In this document: in pieces, positions 17,746 to 28,094 of the stretch
Position numbering within the stretch: the stretch's first letter is position 1
Layout of the letters: the number at the start of each line of letters is the position of its first letter
Assembly (NCBI GenBank): GCA_009760855.2
Contig: WPIO01000088.1
Span: 1,057,501 to 1,100,000 of the forward strand
Direction of reading: 5' to 3'
DNA: 42,500 bases
Origin: Cristatella mucedo
Taxonomy: Eukaryota > Bryozoa > Phylactolaemata > Cristatellidae
Translations under genes and position numbers: made by a program
The notes under the pieces: generated by a model
What the model saw: only the letters and a program-made list of their open reading frames with translations
Databases searched by the model: none
What the model was told of the DNA's origin: nothing

Positions 17746-18999
17746 AATTTTGCCGACTGCCAGTTGGGTGATGGTAGGCGCTAATACTCGCGATGCATAA
17801 AAGAGGCTAGAGGTAGAATTAGTCGACCTTTGCTTGACTCACTTTGCTCAGCAGATCGAGGCCTCCAAGATTGGGTGCAGGGTCAGAGCGCTTTCAAAGT
17901 TCCGAATCGACGCGATGTAGTTATGTGTATGTATGTGTGTATGGGTAAGTGTGGTTTTCCAACCTTTAGCATTCTCCAGTTGCCATGGCTTCTTGCGATT
18001 GGTCCTGGCAGGGAAGTTGTCTGCTGTAGGATCCACCCTAGTGCAACATTCGGAAAAATTGCGAGCGGTTTTTTTTATTACATATCCTGAATTCATCACC
18101 TCCCCATCGAGAGTCGGGTCGTATGCGTGTGTGCTTTACACGCGATACTTGAAAAGTAGCTTCGCGAAGCATGCCATAACTTATTGTGAATTGTCTCTTT
18201 TATTTTTATCTCATTGATACTTTCAACTGTCACACTGTGTCAGCAGGTCGCTAAGGGTGAGGAGTGGCTGCACGGCACAGAATTTGAAGAGTTCTCGATA
18301 TCATCGAATGCTTCCTTGCGACTGCGACTGTGGGGCAGATTAACTAGTTGCAAAATCAGGTGTCAAATAGAAATCGCCAGTCATTGTGTGACGTATATCT
18401 CGTTATCTAGGATCCTGGGATCTTCAGGGAATAATCAATCAGGGATATTCATCGCGATAATGAGGAATGATCAGGGAAGCGATCGTCGATGAGATCGTGG
18501 CTAAATGGAGCAGTCTACTCCCTCTCTCCTCCTGTGAGCCTAATTTCAACTATGATAAGTAATAATGGAAATCATAAAAGACGTTCGTGCAGCACCCTGG
18601 GAAGAGAACCGAATCTCTTTCCAGGCACTGTGCATGCGATGTACATTAAGCATGCAGCTGGATGTTTGTGCAAGGACCGAATGGGCAAGATCGAGGCTCT
18701 ATAGCGCGATGTGCCAAATGCCCACATTCCAATGCTCTCCAGCAGAACATTCTAGCACCTTCCACCACCTACCCTCCAGCTTCTCTCATACCCTCCTCGG
18801 AGCCAGCCGCATGCATTGCTCGCATTTTCACTCTGATGGCGGCCGACCTTCTCAGATTGAATGCCGAGTTTCCCTTCACCGAAAGCCGTCTGCTTTTTCC
18901 GATGCATTCGCTTTTGCATTCGCTTCTCGCACGAGTCGGATTCTGCTGTGAGTTACTAGCCATAATAATAATAATTCGCTAATAGCCAGAGGTCTTACG
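17746..18999. other. Intergenic, no gene recognised
   Basis: Ordinary composition with short open frames only. No domain, RNA gene or repeat family identified by eye. Confidence 0.4.
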
Positions 19000-19185
19000 A
19001 ACCGGTGGCCATGAGTGTCTTCATGTTAGTGTTAGCAAGCTGAGCTCGTAGCATCGTACTTGTTTGTGTATGCTTGCTTGATACCAAGGCTGTAACTCGA
19101 TATTGGTTCTCTTGCAGTGAGTCGTGAAGTGCCTGGAAAGACAGTAAGTACTCTTAGGGTGCCAAATGAAGTATTATTATTATTT
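19000..19185 (+). mobile_element. Diverged LINE-like 3' end (type D)
   Basis: GGTTCTCTTGCAG, GAAGTGCCTGGAAAGACAG, CTCTTAGGGTGCC and a terminal TATTATTATTAT. Related to the main LINE terminus but distinct; a sister copy lies at 24320-24485. CTTGCAG and GTAAGT flank 26 nt (19118-19143). Confidence 0.55.
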
Positions 19186-19364
19186 AGTTATTCTCGTGTG
19201 AACATGATGCTCTGGTGCTTTTGCAAGCTTCTGCCCAAGCATGATGCCTTGCTTATCATTGACCATTGGTTATCTGTTAATAGTCTGCCCACTTTCAGCT
19301 ACGTAACATTGCTAAAATTCGGGCTTGTTTAGAGAGGGATACCACATCTAAATTAGTTCATGCA

Positions 19365-19830
19365 TTTGTGGCATCCCGTCTTTAGAGCTCCCGTCAGCCT
19401 TTCCAATTTCTGAATCACACTGGGTTTGCCCATAACTAGTAAGTTGGTTTTATCATCGTTTAGCTTTAGAAAACTTGCTGCCATCCATGTGCGGATGTCA
19501 TCAATGCATGCAGCTAGTGAGTTTAGAGAATTTGAGGGCTCGAAGGCTGGGAGAGATCCAACCAAAGGTACAACTGAGTGTCATCCGCATAGAAGTAAAA
19601 GCCTAGATTGTGCTTGGCAATCACATCAGCAAGAGGCAGAGTATAAACCGTGAAAAGAACCGGACTGAGCCCTGAGGTACTCCATACTTCAGAGGTACTT
19701 CAGATGATCTTTGTCCATTCACGTCAATACTCTGGAGTCTCCCACTGAGATAGGACGTGAACCACTGCAGAGCAGTGCCAGTGATCCCCAGGCGAGATGA
19801 GAGGCGCTCTAGGAGAAAGGGTTTTTTCCT
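19365..19830 (-). mobile_element. LINE reverse-transcriptase fragment
   Basis: Minus strand pieces: [48 protein letters not shown] (codons at 19580-19591), DDIRTWMAASFLKLNDDKTN and LLVMGKPSVIQKLERL. These are RT palm motifs of the L2/CR1 type. The fragment is truncated at both ends and frameshifted. Confidence 0.9.
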
Positions 19831-19989
19831 CCAAGCAACTGTGTGTGTGGATGGTGGCCTTCTCGGCTTGCTTCGTGAGCACTGGCTGGACCTTCTGTCC
19901 ACTAGAGAGTGGCGGCTAGGCTTGAGGGATGGAAGCCAGGGCTCGCACTGTCAGCCAGGGCTCGCAGCAGCCGATGCAGGCCGCCCTTG

Positions 19990-21135
19990 CTCGTGTCCTT
20001 GCCCTTTGTGCGTCCTCGTTACCATCCCTCGTCCTTGCCCTTGCTGAGCCATGTCGTTATAAAAACGTTTGCCATGTTCATCACTAAACATGCCACAGTT
20101 GTCAGGGAAGAAAACCAAATGGGAAGTGGAAGGAAGTGCATCTTTGGAAGCCGACACTGCAGCCAAGTCTATGATAATGTTCATCTGCGTTTCTTCTACC
20201 TTGTAGTTCCTTGTAGTTTTATGCCCTAACACTCCTGAGAAAGTTTTTCGACACTGCGCAAAAGGCACGCCATGCTTGCTTTGCATCACCCTGCTTGAAC
20301 CGGTCATCTTTGAAGAGCTCTCTAACCTGATGACCCACAAAACTCCCTCTCTTTGATCTTTGCTTCTCTGAGATGAGGAACTTGTTCATGCAGGTATCAG
20401 AAAGCTGGCGAATTCCGGTCCTTGGCTTTCACGAAAGTGAAGGGGTGGTAGGAGGATTTTGTGAGCCTCGGCCAGAGTGCTGGGTGCTGGATATTCTTCT
20501 CTCCAACCGCTACGTTTTGTCTGCAAGTCCATTCCTTCTACAAGTAGTGCAATTCCCTTACTTGGCTATCCCACTCCCATAAGAAACACGTGTATTTTGT
20601 ATATCCCTGCTGCTGTCCCATTAAAAGGGCAACTACCTTCAAATCACCACAGTGGTGCCAACTTGACTTGTTATTCTCAATGGAATTCAGTAGCTGCTTA
20701 GGGTGATCGTATATCTCTTATGTGGACAGCATGCACTACTGGAATAGATGCAAGACGTTTCAATTGTGCAAAAGCACAGCCTTAAGACTCAGTTTCGAAG
20801 AATTTACAAATTGTCTCCATTCTTGTGGGTCATGAATGATTTGTAAGGCGTTCGTAGGGCACTCAATATCGGAACCGAATACCGGATTACTTTCCTTTCT
20901 TAAGAAAGGCTCCAAGTGCTGGTGGCACTTTCGATATAAAGTAATTGTGACATCTTCATGAAGATTGAAGATGAAGATCATTGTTGGAGTCGTGATCCTA
21001 GCAACTCTGCCTTGTTCTGGGACAAGTCCTAATCATGAACCAGTTCAGTTAGTTCTTCCTGTGTTATTCTATGTGGGGTTGATGATGCACCACAGTGGAA
21101 ATTGGGATCACAGTATGCTGACATACCAGGTGAAG
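19990..21135 (-). pseudogene. Decayed transposon-associated protein (SDEHGERFHQD-type family)
   Basis: Minus-strand pieces appear in the family's order: ITQEELTELVHD and NKAELLGSRLQQ; DIECPTNALQIIHDPQEWRQ and SSKLSLKAVLLHN; SIPVVHAVHIR; CGDLKVVALLMGQQQGYTKY followed by an in-frame stop; then LVFFPDNCGMFSDEHGKRFY. This resembles a protein dispersed in many copies in arthropod and other metazoan genomes and generally treated as transposon-derived. Several stops and frameshifts mean no functional product. I cannot name the transposon superfamily. It sits between a minus-strand LINE fragment and a plus-strand LINE end. Confidence 0.8.
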
Positions 21136-21175
21136 AACAGGCCGGCGCACACTTGCCCTCATCAGATGAATCAAG

Positions 21176-21510
21176 AGTCCCGACTTGGGTCAGAACGTCC
21201 CCTGACTTGACCACATTTATACAGAACTTAAAAATACACCTATTTAGGACAGCATTTAGTGGGTCCCTGTGATTCGTCCTTCATGTGCTTATGCGTGCTG
21301 ACACTGTGCATGCTGCCACTAACCACACTTGCATGCTGGCCCTGTGCATGTCACCCCTAACCATGTTATTCTTGTTGTTTATCAAGCATGATATTACTCA
21401 CCATTCAATTGCATTTCCCTTTGCAGCAAATGTAAAGCGCCTAGAGAGAGAGATTGAGTTCTCTGAGGACGCTTGATCAAGTGCATTACTGTTATTATTA
21501 TTATTATTAC
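21176..21510 (+). mobile_element. LINE 3' end
   Basis: Begins in the ORF2 end (GTCAGAACGTCCCCTGACTTG, then TTTAGGACAGCATTTAGTGG) and continues through the 3' UTR to TTTGCAGCAAATGTAAAGCG and a (TTA)n tail. Confidence 0.88.
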
Positions 21511-22131
21511 AGCTGCATTGCACATGTAGAACAGCATATATGCTGAGCCCAAGGCTATTGCATCCGAAGTGAAGACGATGCGATGCCTTCTTCACTTGAT
21601 ACACTGACACTATTCTTCTTCTTTCTTAAATTTAATAATCTTTCTTAAATTTAATAATTCTTCTTTTTTAAATTTGCCAATTAATTAGGCAAATTTCACT
21701 TCCCCACAAATATAGCACACATTGTCCACAATATTAAAGCACTTTCGAGGCAACAGTACTGGTTCTGTTTTGTACCTCGATGGATAAAATAAAAGCAGTT
21801 TCATGTAACAGTACTCTAAACTGCCGCGGGCAAAGTCTAAAGTATTTTAAATGTTCCACTTTTCTGCTTTGGGCCTGACTGGGCTTTATGACGTCAGCTT
21901 ACTGCAGCAGCCGCCTGGCAGTAGTATGGCATTGCATGAGAAAATGATGCAATCAACTCTGGACGGTTTGTGCATGACGGTATTATGCAATGCGATGCAA
22001 TATTACATCAGTCTAGGCTTATTTAGGATGTTGTTGCAATCCTACTGGTTAGATTTACACGGGGAAACACAGAAAATGATCTATATGAAATATATTCATG
22101 ACGAGAGCCAATACAAAAATTGCATGACTAC
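21511..22131. other. AT-rich intergenic, no gene recognised
   Basis: A duplicated TTCTTTCTTAAATTTAATAA block at 21624-21660. No coding signal. Confidence 0.4.
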
Positions 22132-22213
22132 ATAATAGTAATAATAATAATAATAATTCACTTGATAAAGCGCCCTCAGAGAACTTAATCTCTTTCTACG
22201 CGCTTTACATTCA
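22132..22213 (-). mobile_element. LINE 3'-terminal fragment
   Basis: Plus-strand view: an AATAATAATAAT tract, then CACTTGATAAAGCGCCCTC and AATCTCTTTCTACGCGCTTT. Only the last 80 bp of the element remain. Confidence 0.85.
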
Positions 22214-22662
22214 TGTTTAGCACACCTAGATACTACTAGATTAGGGTATTTTTTTTTTATTCTGCAACAATTTCATCGTTGACCAGTGTCGTCTAAAACG
22301 GGCTGAAAGGACACGACCGAGCTTCGCAGCTGTCGAGCTTTGCAGCTCGTGCGCTCCTTTATGTGGGCCGTCCGAGGGTACGAGTGCCTGGGACCACGGG
22401 CCACGCCTCCCTCCCTCTTTGAATTTGGGGAGTGCTCGCTGAAGCTGGCTGTCTGCTCGCTTCGGCTTGCCGATAGCGTCCAACCCGGCGGGGCACCGCG
22501 CGCTCGCTCCCATCGTGCAGCCGCTGCGTCGCTGCAATCCGCTGAATTGGCCAGTCTCTAGTTCTGCCTCTCTTCCATCCACGGCAGCTCACATCTGCTC
22601 ACGGGCCGAACTTCGAACCAGCTGCCGTAGGCTCAAACTGCCCTAGCTAGGCTCGTGAAACC
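22214..22662 (+). promoter_or_regulatory. Probable promoter-side flank of the C/EBP-like gene
   Basis: GC-rich from 22320, with a CCACGCCTCCCTCCCTC block (about 22402) resembling Sp/KLF sites. No TATA box at an informative place. The frame of the downstream gene is closed by TGA at 22656-22658. Confidence 0.35.
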
Positions 22663-22858
22663 GTCGTCCTCGCGCAGCGGTCGTCACGCGCAGTGGTCGT
22701 TCTCGCGAAGCGGTCGTCACGCGCAGCGGTCGTCACGCGCAGCGGTCGTCACGCGCAGCGGTCGTCACGCGCAGCGGTCGTCACGCGCAGCGGTCGTCAC
22801 GCGCAGCGGTCGTCACGCGCAGCGGTCGTCACGCGCAGCGGTCGTCACGCGCAGCAGT
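22663..22858. repeat. 16-bp tandem array with CGTCA motif upstream of C/EBP-like gene
   Basis: Eight identical 16-bp units CGTCACGCGCAGCGGT (22715-22842), with three variant units before and one after. Each perfect unit carries CGTCA, the complement of the CRE/ATF half-site TGACG. The array ends 100 bp before the start codon and lacks stops in all three plus-strand frames. Confidence 0.9.
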
Positions 22859-22958
22859 CGTCGTCTGCCAGGGCTCTTCCGCTTGCAGGCAGCGACACCT
22901 CTTTGCGGGCACACCGAGGGCGACTCCGAGCGGCTCGACTGAGCAGACGACGACGCCG

Positions 22959-23327
22959 ATGGGCAAGACCCGAGGCGGCGGCAGCGGCAGCGACGGCGGC
23001 GGCGAGAGCGCTTCGAGCAAGTACCGCCGCTGGCCGGAGAAGAACACGGACGAGTACGTCGAGAAGCGTGAGAAGAACAATGCGGCCGTGAAGAAGAGCC
23101 GCGAGAAGGCGCGCCGCAAGGCCGCCGAGACGGCGGTCAAGGTCGCCGCTCTGCGAGGCGAGAACAGCCAGCTCGAGGATCGAGTGGACGCGCTCGAGCG
23201 TGAGCTGGCCGACCTCAAGGAGGTCTTCTTCGCCAAGGCCGCCAAGGTCACATTGCAGGGCACCGCCACCGCCTCGGCAGCGACCGTTGCAACCTCAGCG
23301 GACGTCAAGGTTGATCTGAAGCCGTGA
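22959..23327 (+). CDS. C/EBP-gamma-like bZIP transcription factor, intronless, 122 aa
   Basis: Nuclear DNA-binding protein that would dimerise through a leucine zipper and bind C/EBP-type sites. Residues 1-25 are Gly/Ser rich. The C/EBP-type basic region (about 28-54) contains NTDEY, then EKREKNNAAVKKSREKARRK with the family signature NNxAVxKSR at 40-48. The zipper has leucines at exactly 65, 72, 79 and 86. ADLKEVFF after the zipper resembles C/EBP gamma (SVLKDLF). No activation domain is seen, again like C/EBP gamma (150 aa in human). The ATG at 22959 is the first in its frame after TGA 22656-22658. Non-AUG extension across the open 16-bp array cannot be excluded. Confidence 0.9.
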   Translation: MGKTRGGGSGSDGGGESASSKYRRWPEKNTDEYVEKREKNNAAVKKSREKARRKAAETAVKVAALRGENSQLEDRVDALERELADLKEVFFAKAAKVTLQGTATASAATVATSADVKVDLKP

Positions 23328-23340
23328 CGCCGGTGGTCTT

Positions 23341-23469
23341 GAGTGAGTGAGTGAGTGAGTGAGTGAGTGAGTGAGTGAGTGAGTGAGTGAGTGAGTGAGT
23401 GAGTGAGTGAGTGAGTGAGTGAGTGAGTGAGTGAGTGAGTGAGTGAGTGAGTGAGTGAGTGAGTGAGTG
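23341..23469. repeat. (GAGT)n microsatellite, about 32 units
   Basis: 129 bp of uninterrupted GAGT, starting 13 nt after the C/EBP-like stop codon. It produces long Ser/Leu/Thr/His-repeat frames on the minus strand, which are artefacts. Confidence 0.97.
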
Positions 23470-23827
23470 CGTGTGACACCCACCGCCTACTGATGCAGCA
23501 GCAGCAGCAGGTGCAGTCTGCTGGCCCGATCTGACCTCGTGAGTGCTTCTCCGCCTCGTGTTCGCTCGAGAGTCTTCACTCTCCAGCTTCGCCAAGTGAG
23601 TAGGTGCAGCCTGGCAGTGGGTGCAGCCTGTGGGTGCAGCCTGGCAGTGGCCGAGACGCGAGGAGACGCTTTGGCAGAAGACGCGCATCGGTTTGCTGTC
23701 GCGTAGCGCTGCTGCTGCTGCTGCTGATGTCGGTGTCACGTGAGACCCGGCGCAAGGCTGCTGCCTTGCCACGGCAGCGGCGGCATCGCATGTCCGTTCG
23801 TCACGCTCTGCCGCCGCAGTGGGCGAA

Positions 23828-23833
23828 AATAAA
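23828..23833 (+). terminator. Candidate poly(A) signal for the C/EBP-like gene
   Basis: AATAAA about 500 nt after the stop, followed by a GTGCGTGCTGCC stretch near 23889. Two further AATAAA lie at 23992-24001. Confidence 0.4.
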
Positions 23834-24319
23834 TGCAGATTGCGCGCTAGTGCCCTGCACCCACGAGCGCGCTCGCTCGAGCAAGATCGGTGCGTGCTGC
23901 CACCTTGCTACGTGCTGCTGCTGCTGGCCGATTGCCTAATTGGCCGCTCTGGTCCAGCATCGATGGAATAAGCGCAGAGTCGATAAATAATAATAAATAA
24001 AGCGTAGAATCGATGGACGACTGTCCATGCGGTCGGCGGCGGCGGTGCAGAGGCGGGCACGTGTGCACAATCCAGCTGCTGCTGCTGCTTCCATTCGTCT
24101 CATCGCCCAAAGTTGAAATTTCTTGGGGATCGGGCCATTAGTTTGTGTGAAGCAAAAGTCTCTTAACCTGCTCCCGGCTTCTTTTGAAGCCTGCACCGAC
24201 TTTACATCAAAGCTAAATGCACGTCTGCTCCCTGCTCACTAGAGTGAGGTTGGCTCCTTTGTTGCCTTTGTGCTTTCCATGCTTATCTGTTCATGACCTA
24301 GTGAATGTTACTTACTAAC

Positions 24320-24485
24320 CAGGGTTCCTGCTAGCCAGTGACCTCGAGTGTCTTCGTGTGTGCTTTTACATGTTTAGCTAGCCATTATACTTTGCATCCC
24401 ATTAATTAACCCGTAGTGCTTCTCTTGCAGGGAGTTGGCATACGCCTGGATTGACATTTGTTACTGTTAGGGTGCTGAACAAGCA
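24320..24485 (+). mobile_element. Type D LINE-like 3' end, second copy
   Basis: Shares with 19000-19185 the order GAGTGTCTTCGTGT, GCTTCTCTTGCAG, GCCTGGATTGACA and TGTTAGGGTGCTGAAC. Weaker tail. Confidence 0.45.
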
Positions 24486-24528
24486 ATCCAGTTGTTTGTT
24501 ATTGCAATATGTATGTAGTGTATCTAAC

Positions 24529-24880
24529 GTAATGTATCTCCATCTGTAACATCCACAAAGCCAGACAGACTATGCGGATGTTACGCAGAAGAGTTTTCTG
24601 TAGTGCACTTGAAGCCTGAGCGGCCGCTACTCCGTAGTCAAGAGACTTCAGCTTGTGCAACAAAGAGAGAAAGTGAGAAGCACCCATAGCTGAGTCAAGA
24701 CTGCAGCTGAGGCAGTGAGTAGCCTGGAAGTAGCAGCTCAGGACCGCTGGACAGGCTGTGCCATAGTTGGCAGCAGGAGAGCAGTTGTCTTTTCGTAGGA
24801 GTAGTGGCGGTGAGTCTCACTGTCTAGGACAGAAGAGAGCAAGAGCCAAAAGCTTCTGTCGCCAACGGCGTTTAAGCAAA
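24529..24880 (+). mobile_element. Repeat C, longest copy
   Basis: About 350 bp: ATGTATCTCCATCTGTAAC at the head, GATGTTACGCAGAAGAG, CAACAAAGAGAGAAAGTG, CAGGACCGCTGGACAGGC, GTGGCGGTGAGTCTCACTG, and the end CTTCTGTCGCCAACGGCGTT. With 36036-36390 it defines the element's extent. Confidence 0.85.
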
Positions 24881-26473
24881 GGAACGGAATTTAGCTAATT
24901 TATTGTCCATACAGGCGCCAGGAGGCTGAAACTGGTGCAGCAGTTCAGCTAGGCATGAAGGTGCTAAGCCGTGGTCGGCCGTATGAGTCAGCGTACGAAC
25001 TTTGCTCTGTATCCGTTGACCATGTGAGAACTTGCCTCAGACCCGAAGGCATTTCTCTAAAGATAGGACATTATAAACATCGAATGGTACTGCCACTACA
25101 GATAGGACATCGAATGGTACGCGTGCTTGACCGACGGTCGGCAGCGCTGTGTGCAGCTTGGGTTGACAGTTGGAATAAACTGCTGTAAGGGGATGCAGCT
25201 GATGACGACTCGGGACTTACGATGAGCCGATGGGCCGTCGTTTTGCGCACTCACTCGACACGTGATCACGTGGCTGCATTGATGAGGATGCATTGACGAC
25301 TGACTTATGGATACAACTCAGCCGTGGAATGGAACGGCAGTGTGAGCATCGAACGCCTGGTCGCGGCTCCTATATGCCTGGATGCCCCCAAAGTGTGGTA
25401 AGCCTTTGCCTCTGGCTTAGGCGCGGCCATCAGGGATGGGGTGGCAAGGTGTGAGGTGGAGGTGTGAGCAGCCATTCAGACGGAGTCGTCGCCGACTTCC
25501 CAGGAGAAACGGCAGCAACCTCAGCGATACTCGCATGCAGCAGTCACGAGTTTCTGCAGAGGGCATGCCCAGACGTGTCCGTGCCGGGTTTCGAGGTAGG
25601 CGTCAAGTGCTTGTTACAGGCTTGTTGCTACAGTGCCGGCTTGGGAGGGGGCATATAACGTTCCAGCAGTTAAATCGAGGCCACCTCTCTGCTCAGTCGA
25701 ACGACAGCCAGTTCATCTGTGGCTGGCGTTTAAGAGAAAGACAGAGAGAGAGAGAGAGAGAGCAAGTTATGGCGGAAATGACGAAGCAAGCAGGCCGGCT
25801 TCTGGCTGGCACAACCCCGACAGAAGCATCTCGGCGAAACCTTTAGGCATTCCGGCGGGCCTGCTGAAAGTGCTGCTGCAGCTTCGTCACCATATTGTGA
25901 GTGCCTGGCAAGTGACTGCTTAGAATTTTGCCTGCCTAAGGATTGGACACGGACCTATGACATATGGATGACCGAAAATCTGCCCTGGGCCGTATGAGTG
26001 GAACGCAGCCTCAGTCGAGCACGTGACTAATGGCACTGCTTTGTCGACCAGTCTTCCGGGAGTCGTCTGCAGCTCTCTCTTGCCCGAACACTTGCACATA
26101 TTACCTGCAGCCCTCCACAGCGGTCATGGTGGGGTGACGATCTAGCAGGGAAAAATCTACTGCCGCCAGCAGGATTCGAGCTCAAGCGGTCACTTCCAAG
26201 ATATGTGCCTTCAGTCAGGCTGCACGAAAGGTTCGTGCACCGAACCGGAGTCAGTCAGCATTCCGATGGTGACGACGTCAGGCCGCGGGTGAGAGTTCAG
26301 TAATCCACCGGAAGTGACTGGAATTCGCGCTTGAGCTCGAGACAAGATGATGCCGACGAATTTTACAGCGAACTGGCCTCCGGCCGTATTACTTTTGCCG
26401 TTAGCGGTATCCGATGAAATTTCGCTCTTTACTCAGCCACTAAGCGTAGGCTGGGCTCCATGCTCGAGCGGGC
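24881..26473. other. Intergenic, no gene recognised
   Basis: Includes the palindrome CACGTGATCACGTG (25259-25272), a short duplicated GATAGGACATCGAATGGTAC block (about 25065-25122), a small (GA)n at 25741-25762, and a weak B box (GCTCGAATCC, minus strand, about 26175) that may be an old SINE. Confidence 0.4.
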
Positions 26474-26900
26474 GGGTTGGACGGGGGACGGAGAAGTTGG
26501 ACGGGACGGAGAAGTTGGAGCGGTTAGACGGGACGGAGAAGTTGGACGGGACGGAGAGGTTGGAGCAGTTGGACGGGACGGAGAAGTTGGAGCAGTAGGA
26601 CGGGACGGAGAAGTTGGATCAGTTGGACGGGACGGAGAAGTTGGATCAGTTGGACGGGACGGAGAAGTTGGAGCAGTTGGACGGGACGGAGAAGTTGGAT
26701 AAGTTGGACGGGATGGAGAAGTTGGAGCAGTTGGACGGGACGGAGAACTTGGAGCAGTAGGACGGGACGGAGAAGTTGGAGCAGTTGGACGGGACGGAGA
26801 AGTTGGAGCAGTTGGACGGGACGGAGAAGTTGGATAAGTTGGACGGGGACGGAGAAGTTGGAGCAGTTGGACGGGGACGGAGAAGTTGAAGGACGGAGAG
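26474..26900. repeat. 27-bp GGACGGAGAAGTTGGAGCAGTT minisatellite
   Basis: About 15 copies of a 27-bp unit (18 bp in the first few), with GATCAG, GATAAG and GAGCAG variants. As 27 is a multiple of 3, frames stay open on both strands, giving PTAPTSPSR repeats (minus) or GRDGEVGAV repeats (plus). No start, domain or flanking gene supports translation. Confidence 0.93.
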
Positions 26901-27612
26901 CGGGAATTGGAGCCGACCGTTCGGCAGCAGCAGACGCTGCTGCGAAACAACCGCCGATTTCTGCATCCGCTGCTACTGCGCGGTTCAGATGCTCTCGGCA
27001 ATCAGCTGCTGCAAGGCTGACATTTTCTAGTAAGCTGCATCTCTTTCACAATTTGCATTCGCAGATCCGACTGCTGAATGGCACTGAATCAGCTGCAGAC
27101 GATTAGAGAGACACACGGCGCTGGGAGCCGCATGACAGCACCGGCATGCGGCAGCATCTCGTTTAATGTTTTATATGTAAAATGCTTTACATTTGTAATT
27201 TTTTTTATATTTAGTTAAGAGTCGCTTCTGTTTTAGCCAAAATTCCTCCTATTCACCGCGGGGGTTCAACTCTGCGGCTGTTCTATCTACTGCCACGTAT
27301 AATAGTAATTGTAATAATATAGTTATTATTTATCATGTTATTGCTATCTATAATAATCCATAGTAATAATGATATATGCTACGTGCAGCTCGTCATCCTG
27401 TTGTGGGTGGTGCAGCCTTGTGCCAGAGGTAAGAGGAGGATTGAGCTGTTGAGCATCACGGATCGTGTCGGGCCATCGTGTAGGGCCATCGTGTCGGGCC
27501 ACGCAGGGTTGAAGTAGAAGAGCAATAATGGCTGTAGTTATATTTGGTCGTGTGTATAGCAGCGTCAGCGTTCTCAATCTCCATCCGCGTGCATTACAAT
27601 TACAACTGGCTT

Positions 27613-27647
<35 letters not shown>

Positions 27648-28094
27648 CGGCGGAAGCCGAAGGGAAACCCGCGGGTCACGCGAAGGATCGTGCGATACAC
27701 GTGCCCGAGGGGTAAACGCGGTAGAAAAAATAAAACAAGTTTCATGCATAGGCCGCCCCACACTGATGCAAAAAGTGAAGACACTCGTGGCCACCGGCTA
27801 GTAAGGCCTCTTGCTTGTGACCATTCGCTGACTTGCGCACTCTCGAGAAGCACAGGGGAACAAAGGAGACCGACCAGTTTGGGGGAGGGGGAAAGGTAAA
27901 GGAAGACATGACAGGAAGAGATGCGTCTTTAGCTGAGTCTAAAGAAGGATGCAGGGTAAAAGGTAGCCGGTCATGTGACCCAAAAGCGAGTGACAGGCTT
28001 TTGGTGCGTATGGGCTGAAGGCTCGATCGCCAAAAGGTTCAATTTAGTGCTGGGGACGGCGAGACGACTCGGCCCCGACAAGCCAGGTCAAGGC
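26901..28094. other. Intergenic, no gene recognised
   Basis: AT-rich at 27150-27380, with (GA)n at 27617-27645. Short frames only. Confidence 0.4.

Larger units (their letters stand above)
23328..23833 (+). other. Probable 3' UTR of the C/EBP-like gene
   Basis: Holds the (GAGT)n tract, short CAG/CTG runs (23499-23513, 23709-23724) and a repeated GGTGCAGCCTGGCAGTGG (about 23602-23650). AATAAA at 23828-23833 is the first good poly(A) signal; others lie at 23992 and 23996. Confidence 0.45.

Noticed and set aside
22829-23772. Minus-strand frames of repeated Thr-His-Ser-Leu
   Set aside because: Products of the (GAGT)n tract read backwards, antisense to the C/EBP-like gene.
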